From: Calditrichia bacterium
GTDB lineage: Bacteria; Calditrichota; Calditrichia; RBG-13-44-9; J075
Direction of reading: 5' to 3'
NCBI GenBank assembly: GCA_020635015.1
Contig: JACKAP010000008.1
Location: forward strand, 185,281 to 249,280
DNA: 64,000 bases
This document shows, piece by piece, positions 16,767 through 24,853 of the stretch. The notes under the pieces are model-generated. The model worked only from the letters and a program-made list of their open reading frames with translations, was not told the DNA's origin and made no database searches. Position 1 is the stretch's first letter. Every line of letters begins with the position of its first letter. Made by a program: the position numbers and the translations under genes.

Positions 16767-17306
16767 ATGCGTAAGACACCCCGAATAATGTGGGCGATCG
16801 GAATTGCTGTGTTCATGTTGACCCATCTGCTGCCGGCCCAGGAGGCGCTTTCCGAACATCTGGCCGCGCTGCAGCCGTTTGTCGGAAAAACTTATAAAGG
16901 CGAGTTGAGCATGCCGGGCCAGGAGAAGCCGGCCACCGACGTTTCCCGCTGGGAGCGGGCGTTGAACGGACAGGCCGTGCGGATACTGCATTCGCTCAAC
17001 GACGGAGAATATGGCGGAGAGACAATCATCTATTGGGATAAAGCCAAAGAAAGTCTGATATTTTACTATTTCACCACTGCCGGATTTTATACCACCGGCA
17101 CCATCACCATGGAAGAAAATAAAATGATCAGCCATGAGTTCGTCACCGGCAACCAGAATGGGATCACGGAAGTCAAATCGATCGGCGAGATCCTCCCTGA
17201 CGGCACCATGCGCGGCACCACCCAGTATCTCAAAAACGGAGAGTGGGTGGATGGTCACCAGGCTACCTATGTGGAAGATTCCAACGCCGAGGTGGTCTTT
17301 AAGTAA
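16767..17306 (+). CDS. Small secreted protein, DUF1579-like beta-rich
   Basis: Signal peptide (WAIGIAVFMLTHLLPAQ, cleaved near 25) followed by about 150 residues rich in beta strands: FVGKTYKGEL, ETIIYWDKAKESLIFYYF, TTGTITMEENKMISHEF, DGTMRGTTQYLKNGEW. The pattern of a short lipocalin-like barrel resembles DUF1579/nitrobindin-like proteins, but this is a weak resemblance. AGGAGG sits upstream of the ATG. Function unknown. Confidence 0.75.
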   Translation: MRKTPRIMWAIGIAVFMLTHLLPAQEALSEHLAALQPFVGKTYKGELSMPGQEKPATDVSRWERALNGQAVRILHSLNDGEYGGETIIYWDKAKESLIFYYFTTAGFYTTGTITMEENKMISHEFVTGNQNGITEVKSIGEILPDGTMRGTTQYLKNGEWVDGHQATYVEDSNAEVVFK

Positions 17307-17329
17307 CGATGTAAATTATAAGTTGAATT

Positions 17330-17421
17330 TTAGCCACGGATTTACACGGATTCCCACAGATGTTGTTTTTTCGACAAATTAGGTTTTAATCCGTGTTGAT
17401 CTGTGAAAATCCGTGGCTAAA
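17330..17421. repeat. CCACGGATT-type hairpin
   Basis: agccacggatttacacggatt (17331-17351) and aatccgtg...gaaaatccgtggcta (17387-17420) are reverse complements. The same family occurs at 18305-18363, 46745-46771 and 51738-51943. Confidence 0.75.
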
Positions 17422-17510
17422 GCTAGCTTGCTCAGCCTCAAATATAAATGACATAATTGCGCAGGAAGTTGACCACAACCCGCACCGGCATGGTGAAAGC
17501 AACAAACATG

Positions 17511-17906
17511 TCAACGCAGCGCTTTCTGGAACTTGTCGTTCCACTCCTTGACCACCGGATCATCGCGATATAGCTTATAATCAGCTTCGACCTGTTGGGA
17601 GACCGCAGCAAAATCTGCTCCGTCATATCCCACGCTCTTGGCCATTTCAAACAATTTGGTGAAACCGGCCATCGGGTCTTTTCCTTTGATCTTGGTGAGA
17701 TATTCATCTGATTCCGCCCATTCGACCGCCATTTTATAGTAGGCAACCAGACGGTCGCTGGCTTTGGCTGGAGCGGTTTCCTCGGCAGCTTCCTTGACGG
17801 CTGCCCCGCCTTCATCATTGCCGCCCTGCTTATCCGCGCAGGTTGACAGGAAAAAAGTGATGACTAAAATCAATAGTGCTTTGAACAGGTTGGAAGTGCT
17901 CATCAT
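17511..17906 (-). CDS. Small lipoprotein of unknown function
   Basis: Start at 17906 (or the next ATG at 17903) is preceded by CGGAGG. The signal ends FFLSTC, so the cysteine near residue 22 is probably lipidated. A low-complexity acidic/alanine linker (NDEGGAAVKEAAEETAPAKA) leads to a helical domain of about 85 residues (DRLVAYYKMAVEWAESDEYL onward). Not recognised. Confidence 0.7.
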   Translation of the reverse strand: MMSTSNLFKALLILVITFFLSTCADKQGGNDEGGAAVKEAAEETAPAKASDRLVAYYKMAVEWAESDEYLTKIKGKDPMAGFTKLFEMAKSVGYDGADFAAVSQQVEADYKLYRDDPVVKEWNDKFQKALR

Positions 17907-17990
17907 GTTAACCTCCGTTTGATGTTTTGGATTGTGGTACATGCAACCATCTTCCGCGGCGATTGTGCCGCTGAAATTGTTGCGATTCAT

Positions 17991-18407
17991 CTGGATTAGG
18001 CCTGCTAAAGTAGAAGGGGGTACGGCAGTATGGGGAAGCGTCTTTGAAGAACAATGGATAGCGACGCATTACGGACTAAAAGTCATCTTGCAATCCTCCC
18101 GGGTTCCATACAGTGTTAACGCTTCCGCGCGATCATGCGATTGCCGCAGAAAATGTACGAATCGGGTCTGCCTTATTCAAGTGAAATAAATTACATTTGA
18201 GATAGCGGTTTGTAAAGCAAAGCATGTTGCTTCCGGGCGATCTGAACGCTATATTGACCTCGCAAAAATTTATTCTCGTTTTCCGGGTGAGAATGCTTTT
18301 TTAGTCCACGGATTAACACTGATTCAGAGCATCTTTTCAGTGATAATCCGTGTAATCCGTGGATGAGTCGTTTTACAAATTCCGACAAAAATAGGTGTTG
18401 TTTCCGA
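17991..18407. other. Intergenic region with one hairpin repeat
   Basis: No convincing gene. 18305-18363 is a CCACGGATT-type hairpin: tccacggattaacactgatt pairs with aatccgtgtaatccgtgga. It ends 45 bases before the HipA-like gene. Confidence 0.6.
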
Positions 18408-19190
18408 ATGATCAAAACTGTAATCGCAACCGAATATATCTCGCCGCTGCGCGAGGGTGGATCGTTGCCGGCGATTGTCAAAGCCGATGACGGGGAGATG
18501 TACGCCATGAAGTTCGTCGGTGCCGGGCAGGGGGCCAAGGCGCTGATCGCGGAATTGCTCGCCGGGGAGGTTGCCCGGGCGCTGGGGCTGCGGGTGCCGG
18601 AGATTGCGCTGATCGAGCTCGATCCGGCCATCGGCCATACCGAGCCGGATGCGGAGATCCAGGATCTGCTCCACGCCAGCGCCGGCCTCAATCTGGGATT
18701 AAGATTCCTGCCCCATGCCTCCGCTTTTAATCTGCTCAGCCCACCCAAGCCTGACGGGGATTTCGCCTCGCGCCTGGTTTGGTTCGATGCGTTCGTCACC
18801 AATGTTGACCGCACCCCGCGCAATGTCAACCTGCTGGTACACCAAGGGCAGGTGTGGTTGATCGATCATGGGGCGGCCCTTTATTTTCACCACAGCTGGC
18901 AAAACTACCTCGGCCAGAGCGAAAGCGCCTTTCCCCTGATCAAAGATCACGTGCTGCTGCCCCTGGCAGACCGTCTGGAGGAAGCGGACCGGGTGAATAC
19001 CGGGAAATTGAACCGGGATATTTTTGAAGCGATTATCGCCGCCATACCGGACCCATGGCTAAATTCCCAGGCGCCCTTTCCCGACCGGGAGGCTCATCGT
19101 CAGGCTTATGCCGATTTTCTGGAAAGACGCCTGCGATCGTCACATATTTTCGTCGGGGAGGCCGAGCGTGCCCGCGCCCAGATCCTTTGA
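18408..19190 (+). CDS. HipA-like kinase family protein (DUF3037-linked type)
   Basis: A 260-residue protein related to the C-terminal kinase lobe of HipA rather than full HipA (about 440 residues). It has the ATP-lysine-like MYAMKFVGAGQG, the catalytic-loop equivalent FVTNVDRTPRNVNLL (Asp and Asn) and the metal-binding WLIDHGAAL in place of DFG. I start at MIKTVIATEYISPL because relatives begin there; an ATG 45 bases earlier lies in repeat DNA. The DUF3037 gene overlaps its end by 23 bases. There is no HipB-like antitoxin beside it. Confidence 0.85.
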   Translation: MIKTVIATEYISPLREGGSLPAIVKADDGEMYAMKFVGAGQGAKALIAELLAGEVARALGLRVPEIALIELDPAIGHTEPDAEIQDLLHASAGLNLGLRFLPHASAFNLLSPPKPDGDFASRLVWFDAFVTNVDRTPRNVNLLVHQGQVWLIDHGAALYFHHSWQNYLGQSESAFPLIKDHVLLPLADRLEEADRVNTGKLNRDIFEAIIAAIPDPWLNSQAPFPDREAHRQAYADFLERRLRSSHIFVGEAERARAQIL

Positions 19191-19566
19191 TTATGCCATT
19201 ATCCGTATTGTGCCCCGGGTGGAACGGCAGGAATTCCTTAACGTCGGCGTGGTCGTCTTCTCCCGCACCGGGCATTTTCTGGAGGTGAAGATCGATTATG
19301 AACTGGCACGGCTGGCAGCGTTTGCCCCGGGCTGTGAACTGGAAATGGTCCGCGCCCAGCTTCGGGCGGTGGAAACGGTTTGCCGCGGCGGTGCGGAAGC
19401 AGGGTATTTCGGCACGCTCAGCCAGTCGGAGCGCTTCAACTGGCTGGTGGCGCCCAGCAGCACCATTATCCAGGCCTCGCCGGTGCACAGCGGCCTCGCC
19501 GAAAATCCGGCGGAAGCGCTGCGGGCGTTATACGACCTGCTGGTTGCCCGGCCAGGGAGTGTTTGA
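19168..19566 (+). CDS. DUF3037 domain protein, partner of the HipA-like kinase
   Basis: The chosen GTG start has GGGGAG eight bases upstream and gives VPAPRSFDYAIIRIVPRVER, the usual DUF3037 N-terminus; QEFLNVGVVVFSRTGHFLEV and YFGTLSQSERFNWLVAPSSTIIQ are the conserved middle and end. About 132 residues, soluble. No biochemical function is known for the family. Its start inside the kinase gene shows translational coupling, so the two products probably work together. Confidence 0.88.
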   Translation: MPAPRSFDYAIIRIVPRVERQEFLNVGVVVFSRTGHFLEVKIDYELARLAAFAPGCELEMVRAQLRAVETVCRGGAEAGYFGTLSQSERFNWLVAPSSTIIQASPVHSGLAENPAEALRALYDLLVARPGSV

Positions 19567-19634
19567 CAAAATGCTTCTAACTACAAATCCGTGGACAAAA
19601 ATAAAGATTTTAATAATTTCCCATCCGCTACCCG

Positions 19635-20720
19635 CTAGACCGGGTTGAGCGAGAGGCGCTTCTTCCCCAGTCTTCTCAAAAACCGGAAATGCGCCGCCAG
19701 AGCGGCGTGCACCGAGGGGAAGCTGAGATAAGAGACGGAAAATTCCCGACAAGTCTTCTCCACCAGTTTGCTGATTTCCGGATAGTGGATATGGCATACT
19801 TTGGCGAACAAATGATGCTCGATCTGGAAATTTAACCCACCCATATACCAGGCCGCCAATCTGCTCTTCGGGGCAAAATTTGCGGTGGTCTCGATCTCAT
19901 GAATCGCCCATTCCTGCTCGATTGTACGGCGCTCCGGGTCCGGCTGGGGAAAGGTGTTCCCTTCTACCGTGTGGGCCAACTGAAATACCACCGACATCGT
20001 CAACCCAAATACCAGGTGGATGCACACGAAGGCGATGAGCACATACAGCACCGGGTGAAAGAACATCGGCAATACCAGCGTATAACCGAAATAGAACAGC
20101 TTGGCCAGGAAGAACAGCACGGTATCACCGGCGCTGGGTTTGCTGATCTCGTAACTGCCGATTTTCCCGGTGAAGAATTTCTTGAAGTCGCTGAACAAAA
20201 TCCAGGAGAGGGTCAGCAAACTATACACCGGCAGGGCGTAGAGATGCTGAAAGCGGTGCCAGGGACGCCAGGGCTGATCCGGGCTGAGCCGCAGCAGACC
20301 GTTGGAGTTGAGGTCGTCGTCCAATTCCTCAATATTGGTGTAGGTGTGATGAAGGATGTTGTGCTTCTGCTTCCACAAGAAGCTGCTGCCCCCGATCATA
20401 TCCGCGGTATACCCCATGATGCGATTGATCGTCTTATTGCGCGAGTAGCTGCCGTGATTGCCGTCGTGCATGATGTTGAAACCCACCAGCACAAATCCCT
20501 GGGCCACCGCAAAGGCCGAAATCAGCGCCATCAGCATCGAAGTGGAGAAAAACACCAGGAGCAGGTAGGCGGTGATCAGCCAGACCAGGATCACGGCTGT
20601 TTTCACAAACATCCGCCAGTTGCCGTTTTTGGAAAGGTGATGCTCGTCGAAATAGGCATCGACCCGTTGGCGCAGGGCTTTGTGGAACCCGGCACGGGCC
20701 GGGAAAGTGACTTTTTTCAT
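19635..20720 (-). CDS. Membrane fatty-acid desaturase (acyl-lipid type)
   Basis: Inserts a cis double bond into membrane acyl chains with a di-iron centre. The three histidine boxes are present: H85DGNH89, H120NILHH125 and QIEHH near residue 310, the last being the delta-6/front-end-like QxxHH form although no cytochrome b5 domain is fused. Membrane segments lie at about 42-80 and 195-245. The ATG overlaps the stop of the DEAD-box helicase gene (20717-20720), so both are one transcript. Confidence 0.92.
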   Translation of the reverse strand: MKKVTFPARAGFHKALRQRVDAYFDEHHLSKNGNWRMFVKTAVILVWLITAYLLLVFFSTSMLMALISAFAVAQGFVLVGFNIMHDGNHGSYSRNKTINRIMGYTADMIGGSSFLWKQKHNILHHTYTNIEELDDDLNSNGLLRLSPDQPWRPWHRFQHLYALPVYSLLTLSWILFSDFKKFFTGKIGSYEISKPSAGDTVLFFLAKLFYFGYTLVLPMFFHPVLYVLIAFVCIHLVFGLTMSVVFQLAHTVEGNTFPQPDPERRTIEQEWAIHEIETTANFAPKSRLAAWYMGGLNFQIEHHLFAKVCHIHYPEISKLVEKTCREFSVSYLSFPSVHAALAAHFRFLRRLGKKRLSLNPV

Positions 20721-22318
20721 GGGTAGAGTTTCTCCTTGTTCGCTTTGGCGTTGGCCAATACCACCATCGGCCGCTTGCCGCTTTGTTTCCGTTTAAATAT
20801 TTCCAGCAACTCTTCTGCTTCCCGGAAGGGCATCGTGATAAAGGAAAATTTATCGAAGATCTGGATCTTGCCGATCTTGCGGTCCGGTATCTTCGCCTCT
20901 TTTTTGATCATTCGAATCAGCTTCTTGGGGGTCATGCCGTCATGTTTGCCCAGGGCGATGAACAGGCGGGTGGTGCCTTTGGTATCCACCGTGACCGATC
21001 GGATCTCATTGTAATTGCTTTCGTCAAGCTCCTTTTGAAAAGCGTGCTTCAAGAGGGCGGAGAGCACTTTTTCCGGGTCCGCTTTCTCCAGTAGCTCACG
21101 AGCCATGCCAAGATAATCATGGTAAATTTCCGATTCAATAATATTTTTGATTTCCGACTTGATGGAGGCTTTTTTGCTTTCGATGATCTCGGTAATTTCG
21201 GGCAGCCGTTCCTTGCGGATGTCGGTCTTGGCGATTTTCTGGATAAACATCAGCCGGCGGTATTCTCCGGGAGTGACGAAGGTGATGGCGGTGCCGGTCT
21301 TGCCCGCCCGCCCGGTGCGGCCGATGCGGTGCACGTAGGCTTCCGGATCCTGAGGCAGGGCGTAGTTGATTACGTGGGTGAGGTCCTGGATATCGATGCC
21401 CCGGGCGGCGACGTCGGTGGCAACCAGGATATTGACCCGGCGGTTTTTGAATTTATAGAGGATCTTTTCCCGCTGGGTTTGGGAAATATCCCCGTGCAGG
21501 GCGTCGGCATCGTAGCCGCGGTCGATTAAGCGGGCGGCGATGTCGTCCACATCCACCTTGGTGCGGCAGAAGATCAGACCGTAAAAATCTTTTTCAATAT
21601 CGATGATCCGGCAGAGTGCTTCGAACTTATCGGACAACGCTACCTCAAAATAGATCTGGTCGGTCAGCCGGGTGGCCAGTTCGGCTTTTTGAATGGTGAT
21701 GAGCTCATAATCGCCCATATAGTTGCGGGCGATGCGCAGGATCTCTTTGGGCATCGTGGCGGAAAACAGCAGCATGCGTTTTTCCGCCGGCGTGGTTTTC
21801 AGGATCAGCTCGACGTCTTCGATGAAGCCCATGTTGAGCATTTCATCGGCTTCATCGAGCACACAATAGGCGATTGATTGCAGGTCGAGGCTTCCCCGCC
21901 GCAGGTGGTCGAGGATCCGTCCCGGGGTGCCCACCACAATGTCGACCCCCTTGTGCAGATTGGCCAACTGGCGGTCGATCGATTGCCCGCCGTAAATCGC
22001 GGTGATGCGCAGTTTCTTATTGCCTTTGAGGGAGTTTAACTCCTCCGCCACCTGGATGGCCAGTTCCCGGGTGGGAGTGAGGATCAGCGCCTGCACTGTT
22101 TTACGCTTCTCCGGCAGCTTTTCCAGGATCGGCACCCCGAAGGCGGCGGTCTTGCCGGTGCCGGTCTGGGCTTGCCCCACGATGTCGCGGGCGCCGCCCA
22201 ACAGCAGCGGGATGGTCTTTTCCTGGATCGGGGTGGGTTCTTCGAACCCTTTCTTGTAAAGGGCTTTCAGCATGTTTTGCGACAGGCCGAGTAATGCAAA
22301 TTTTTCTAACTTTTCCAT
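20717..22318 (-). CDS. deaD: DEAD-box ATP-dependent RNA helicase (DeaD/CsdA-like)
   Basis: Unwinds RNA structure, as in ribosome assembly and cold-shock mRNA decay. The Q motif (FEEPTPIQ), Walker A AQTGTGKT, PTRELA, DEAD, SAT and HRIGRTGR are all intact. Beyond the two RecA-like domains (to about 365) the C-terminus (about 455-525) has a DbpA/CsdA-type RNA-binding domain: RLFIALGKHDGMTPKKLIRMI and IGKIQIFDKFSFITMP. It lies between a cold-shock gene and a desaturase gene on the same strand. Confidence 0.95.
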   Translation of the reverse strand: MEKLEKFALLGLSQNMLKALYKKGFEEPTPIQEKTIPLLLGGARDIVGQAQTGTGKTAAFGVPILEKLPEKRKTVQALILTPTRELAIQVAEELNSLKGNKKLRITAIYGGQSIDRQLANLHKGVDIVVGTPGRILDHLRRGSLDLQSIAYCVLDEADEMLNMGFIEDVELILKTTPAEKRMLLFSATMPKEILRIARNYMGDYELITIQKAELATRLTDQIYFEVALSDKFEALCRIIDIEKDFYGLIFCRTKVDVDDIAARLIDRGYDADALHGDISQTQREKILYKFKNRRVNILVATDVAARGIDIQDLTHVINYALPQDPEAYVHRIGRTGRAGKTGTAITFVTPGEYRRLMFIQKIAKTDIRKERLPEITEIIESKKASIKSEIKNIIESEIYHDYLGMARELLEKADPEKVLSALLKHAFQKELDESNYNEIRSVTVDTKGTTRLFIALGKHDGMTPKKLIRMIKKEAKIPDRKIGKIQIFDKFSFITMPFREAEELLEIFKRKQSGKRPMVVLANAKANKEKLYP

Positions 22319-22503
22319 GATATCGATACTTTCTTATAATAGGTTCTCATTCCTCAAAACGTCCGGTATCTGGCAAATACTCCTGAGGTCTTGATCATAT
22401 ATCGACGGGCATAACTAACCCGCTCCGGGGATCATAAATGAACGCGGAAATCCATTGAAGGTATTGCGAGAGGCAGGTAAAATGAGGCGGTATAAACGCG
22501 CTC

Positions 22504-22539
22504 CAAAAATAAGTGCAGCGCACCAGGAGCACGCTGCAC
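22504..22539 (-). terminator. Terminator of cold-shock gene
   Basis: GTGCAGCG (22539-22532 on the minus strand) pairs perfectly with CGCTGCAC (22520-22513), followed by ttatttttgg. It would separate the cold-shock gene from the helicase-desaturase transcript. Confidence 0.6.
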
Positions 22540-22566
22540 AGATCGGTCCTGGCTATATCTCTGCTG

Positions 22567-22779
22567 TTACTTAACGGTTACGTCCTGCGCTTGCGGGCCT
22601 TTTTTGCCCTGGCCCAGAATAAATTCTACTTCCTGGCCCTCTTCAAGCGTACGGTATCCACCGGTTTCCCGGATGGAAGTGTAGTGGACAAAAACATCCT
22701 CACCGTTTTCGGTCGAAATAAAACCATAGCCCTTGGTGGCATTGAACCATTTGACAACGCCGCTAACACGATCTGACAT
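22567..22779 (-). CDS. Cold-shock domain protein
   Basis: A 70-residue single-stranded RNA/DNA-binding chaperone of the CspA family. RNP1 (KGYGFIS) and RNP2 (VFVHYTSI) are intact; start [14 protein letters not shown] is canonical. AAGGAG lies upstream. A promoter about 105 bases upstream implies a long leader, typical of cold-regulated csp messages. Confidence 0.96.
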   Translation of the reverse strand: MSDRVSGVVKWFNATKGYGFISTENGEDVFVHYTSIRETGGYRTLEEGQEVEFILGQGKKGPQAQDVTVK

Positions 22780-22881
22780 TACAACGACTCCTTAAAAAAA
22801 TAAATAAAATAAGACAACTAAATAACTCCCGGGGTCTAAACCCTTGATTTTTTAACGGCTGAGATTACCCGGTAATTCGAG

Positions 22882-22912
22882 CAAAAATAAACCGTATTTT
22901 TGATATAGTCAA
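22882..22912 (-). promoter_or_regulatory. Bacteroidota-type promoter of the cold-shock gene
   Basis: On the minus strand TTGACT (22912-22907) is followed, 20 bases after its TTG, by TATTTTTG (22889-22882), matching the TTG-N20-TAnnTTTG pattern. It also reads as TTGACT-N17-TATTTT of the classic type. The leader would be about 95 bases long. Confidence 0.6.
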
Positions 22913-23256
22913 GAAAATTCACAAATATTTTGGGGTATCCAGGCTTTCTGGCATCTATTGTAAGAAAAGTTGGGTAGATTGAGGTGTTATACCGGGAGAT
23001 CATCTTACCATCCCAGGTATTTGTTTTTTTTTCTGCTGTTTCATGCAATATTAATAAATCGCTCTCATAATTTTTCCCATTCATCACAAGTTTGCCGCCA
23101 TCTCATACTAAATTTCTCCCTCGAAGCCACTACATTGGCGATTGGTTGTTGGTTATTGGGCATTGGCAAAGAACTGTCTTCACCAAAAGCCAACGACCAA
23201 CAACCAATGATGATCTTTGTAAAAGCATTCAGGGAAATCATAACATAGGTGGTGAA
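22913..23256. other. Intergenic region with heptamer hairpin
   Basis: 23134-23168 holds five 7-base units of the type attggtt, and 23186-23210 the complement (aaccaac type), giving a hairpin just upstream of the lamin-tail gene. A minus-strand open frame at 22836-23087 overlaps the csp promoter and has no coding signs. Confidence 0.6.
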
Positions 23257-24561
23257 ATGAAATTGGGTTACCGAAACATCGCCCGCTATCTCGGGGCGGC
23301 AGTACTCGCATTTAGTGTGATCTGCCCGCTGTTTGCTCAGAACAGCTTTAGTGTGTATTTCAACGAAATCCGTGCCAATGATGCCGGAAATGATGATGCG
23401 GAATTTGTTGAACTGATTGCCCCCGCCGGAACTAACTTAAGCGGATTTGCCATCGTGCATTATGATGGTCAGGAGAACAAGGATGATGAAGTCATCCGGC
23501 ATACCATCGGTTCTTTTACGGTGCCGGATGACGGCATTACCGCCGCGAACGGCACTCACCTGGGATTTTACGTGGTGGGTTTCGGCGGTTTTAGCAGTTC
23601 CGGGGTTACCGATGCGACGGTTGGCAGTAGGGGTACTCTGAATCTGTTGGATGGCCCGAATGGCGCTGGCTTGATATTATATGATCCTTCGGGTAATATT
23701 CTCGATGCCGTTGCCTGGGGTACGGGGGGGGATATGACGACCAATGATCCGGGTACGGTTGTGACCACCGGTCCCGCCTCCGCAAATAATTACCTGGCCG
23801 TCACTCCCAGTGACGAAAATAATGATAACAGTCTGCAAGCCCCCAGCCTGCTTTTTGACGATACCGGCAGCGGGTGGGGATACACGACCGCGACCGCCGG
23901 CTCGATCAACAGCGGACAGACCACCGGCGATATTACCCTGCCGGTCGAGTTGAGCCTGTTCCAGGCGGAGGGAAGAAATCGGGAAGTGATCCTGAATTGG
24001 GCGACCTCCAGCGAGGTAGAAAATCTCGGCTTCGAGATCGAGCGTGCCATGGCGCTGGAAGGCCCATACGAATTGATCAGCTCCTACATTTCCAATCCGG
24101 ACCTGGAAGGCCAGATCAACTCCAGTCAGGAAACCAGCTATCGCTATATTGACCGCAGTGTGGCCAACGGCACTACCTACTGGTACCAATTGGTCGATGT
24201 CAGCCTGAGCGGCATCCGTACCGCCCATGGTCCCATCGAAGCCATGCCGCTGGAAGTCAGTGCGGTTGCGGCGGATTTTCAACTGCGCCCCAACTATCCC
24301 AATCCATTTAATCCCAGCACGACGCTGGCGTTTAATGTGGCCGGAGAGATCGGGCAAAGTTATGCGGTACGCCTGGAGATTTATAATCCCCTGGGCCAAA
24401 AAGTGAAAACCGTCGTGCAGGATAATCTCCCCGCCGGTAATTACGAATACACCTGGAACGGCGACAGCGACAGCGGCAGCCTGCTCCCCGCCGGCATCTA
24501 CTTTGCTTCGCTGCGCTCCGGCACCGCTAACAAGGTCATCAAAATGGTCATGATCAAATGA
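23257..24561 (+). CDS. Secreted lamin-tail domain protein with FlgD/Por-like C-terminal tail
   Basis: Signal peptide to about residue 27 (FSVICPLFAQ), then a lamin-tail domain (about 28-190: FNEIRANDAGNDDAEFVELI, LVEL-like strands, LDAVAWGTG), a fibronectin-like stretch (VELSLFQAEGRNREVILNW, about 230-335) and a C-terminal tail with NYPNPFNPSTTLAFNV and LPAGIYFASLRSG, the FlgD-like/T9SS-type sorting domain of FCB bacteria. Start at 23257 because it directly precedes the signal peptide. Likely displayed on the cell surface; ligand unknown. Its stop codon lies in a perfect inverted repeat. Confidence 0.87.
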   Translation: MKLGYRNIARYLGAAVLAFSVICPLFAQNSFSVYFNEIRANDAGNDDAEFVELIAPAGTNLSGFAIVHYDGQENKDDEVIRHTIGSFTVPDDGITAANGTHLGFYVVGFGGFSSSGVTDATVGSRGTLNLLDGPNGAGLILYDPSGNILDAVAWGTGGDMTTNDPGTVVTTGPASANNYLAVTPSDENNDNSLQAPSLLFDDTGSGWGYTTATAGSINSGQTTGDITLPVELSLFQAEGRNREVILNWATSSEVENLGFEIERAMALEGPYELISSYISNPDLEGQINSSQETSYRYIDRSVANGTTYWYQLVDVSLSGIRTAHGPIEAMPLEVSAVAADFQLRPNYPNPFNPSTTLAFNVAGEIGQSYAVRLEIYNPLGQKVKTVVQDNLPAGNYEYTWNGDSDSGSLLPAGIYFASLRSGTANKVIKMVMIK

Positions 24562-24603
24562 AGTGAAATGATCCGCCGTATGGATCATTTCACTTCATTT
24601 GAT
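24553..24603 (+). terminator. Perfect 22-bp stem across the stop codon
   Basis: Left arm 24553-24574, loop gccgtat, right arm 24582-24603, no mismatch. The left arm begins in the last codons of the lamin-tail gene and includes its TGA. No T-run follows, so it may act as an mRNA 3' stabiliser or processing site rather than a classic terminator. Confidence 0.7.
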
Positions 24604-24617
24604 AAAACCCATACAAG

Positions 24618-24666
24618 CATCCCCCCTTTCCCTTTTCGAGGGGAGTACGGGGGGATGTCGCTTTTT
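24618..24666 (+). terminator. Rho-independent terminator
   Basis: CATCCCCCC (24618-24626) pairs with GGGGGGATG (24649-24657), with an inner CCC/GGG pair, followed by cgcttttt. Confidence 0.65.
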
Positions 24667-24678
24667 AGGGGGTGATGA

Positions 24679-24736
24679 GTGGACGGGGAGCATTTCGGGG
24701 CGAGAGATGAATCGCCCCAAAATGCTCCCCGTCCAC
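24679..24736. repeat. 25-bp hairpin with one mismatch
   Basis: 24679-24703 and 24712-24736 are reverse complements apart from one base, with an eight-base loop (gagatgaa). Flanked by octamer-like gagtgg and acccattc units, so it belongs to the octamer-arm hairpin class. Confidence 0.8.
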
Positions 24737-24853
24737 CCATTCATCCATTTATGGCATCACCCTTCAGAATTATCCTTCCCGGCCATCATCATCTCCACTT
24801 GAAATTGCTTTTCTGCCTGCCTACATTACCTCGAAAAAAAATTGTTGGGAGTG

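Noticed and set aside
17438..17818. Alternative minus-strand gene of 126 residues
   Set aside because: Shadow of the lipoprotein gene 17511-17906, in another frame and without a signal or ribosome site.
6216..19566. Defence or toxin island combining MazEF and the HipA-like pair
   Set aside because: They are 12 kb apart with metabolic genes between them, on different strands, and no other defence genes are present.
22836..23087. Eighty-three-residue minus-strand gene
   Set aside because: Overlaps the csp promoter, has no ribosome site and AT-rich non-coding composition.
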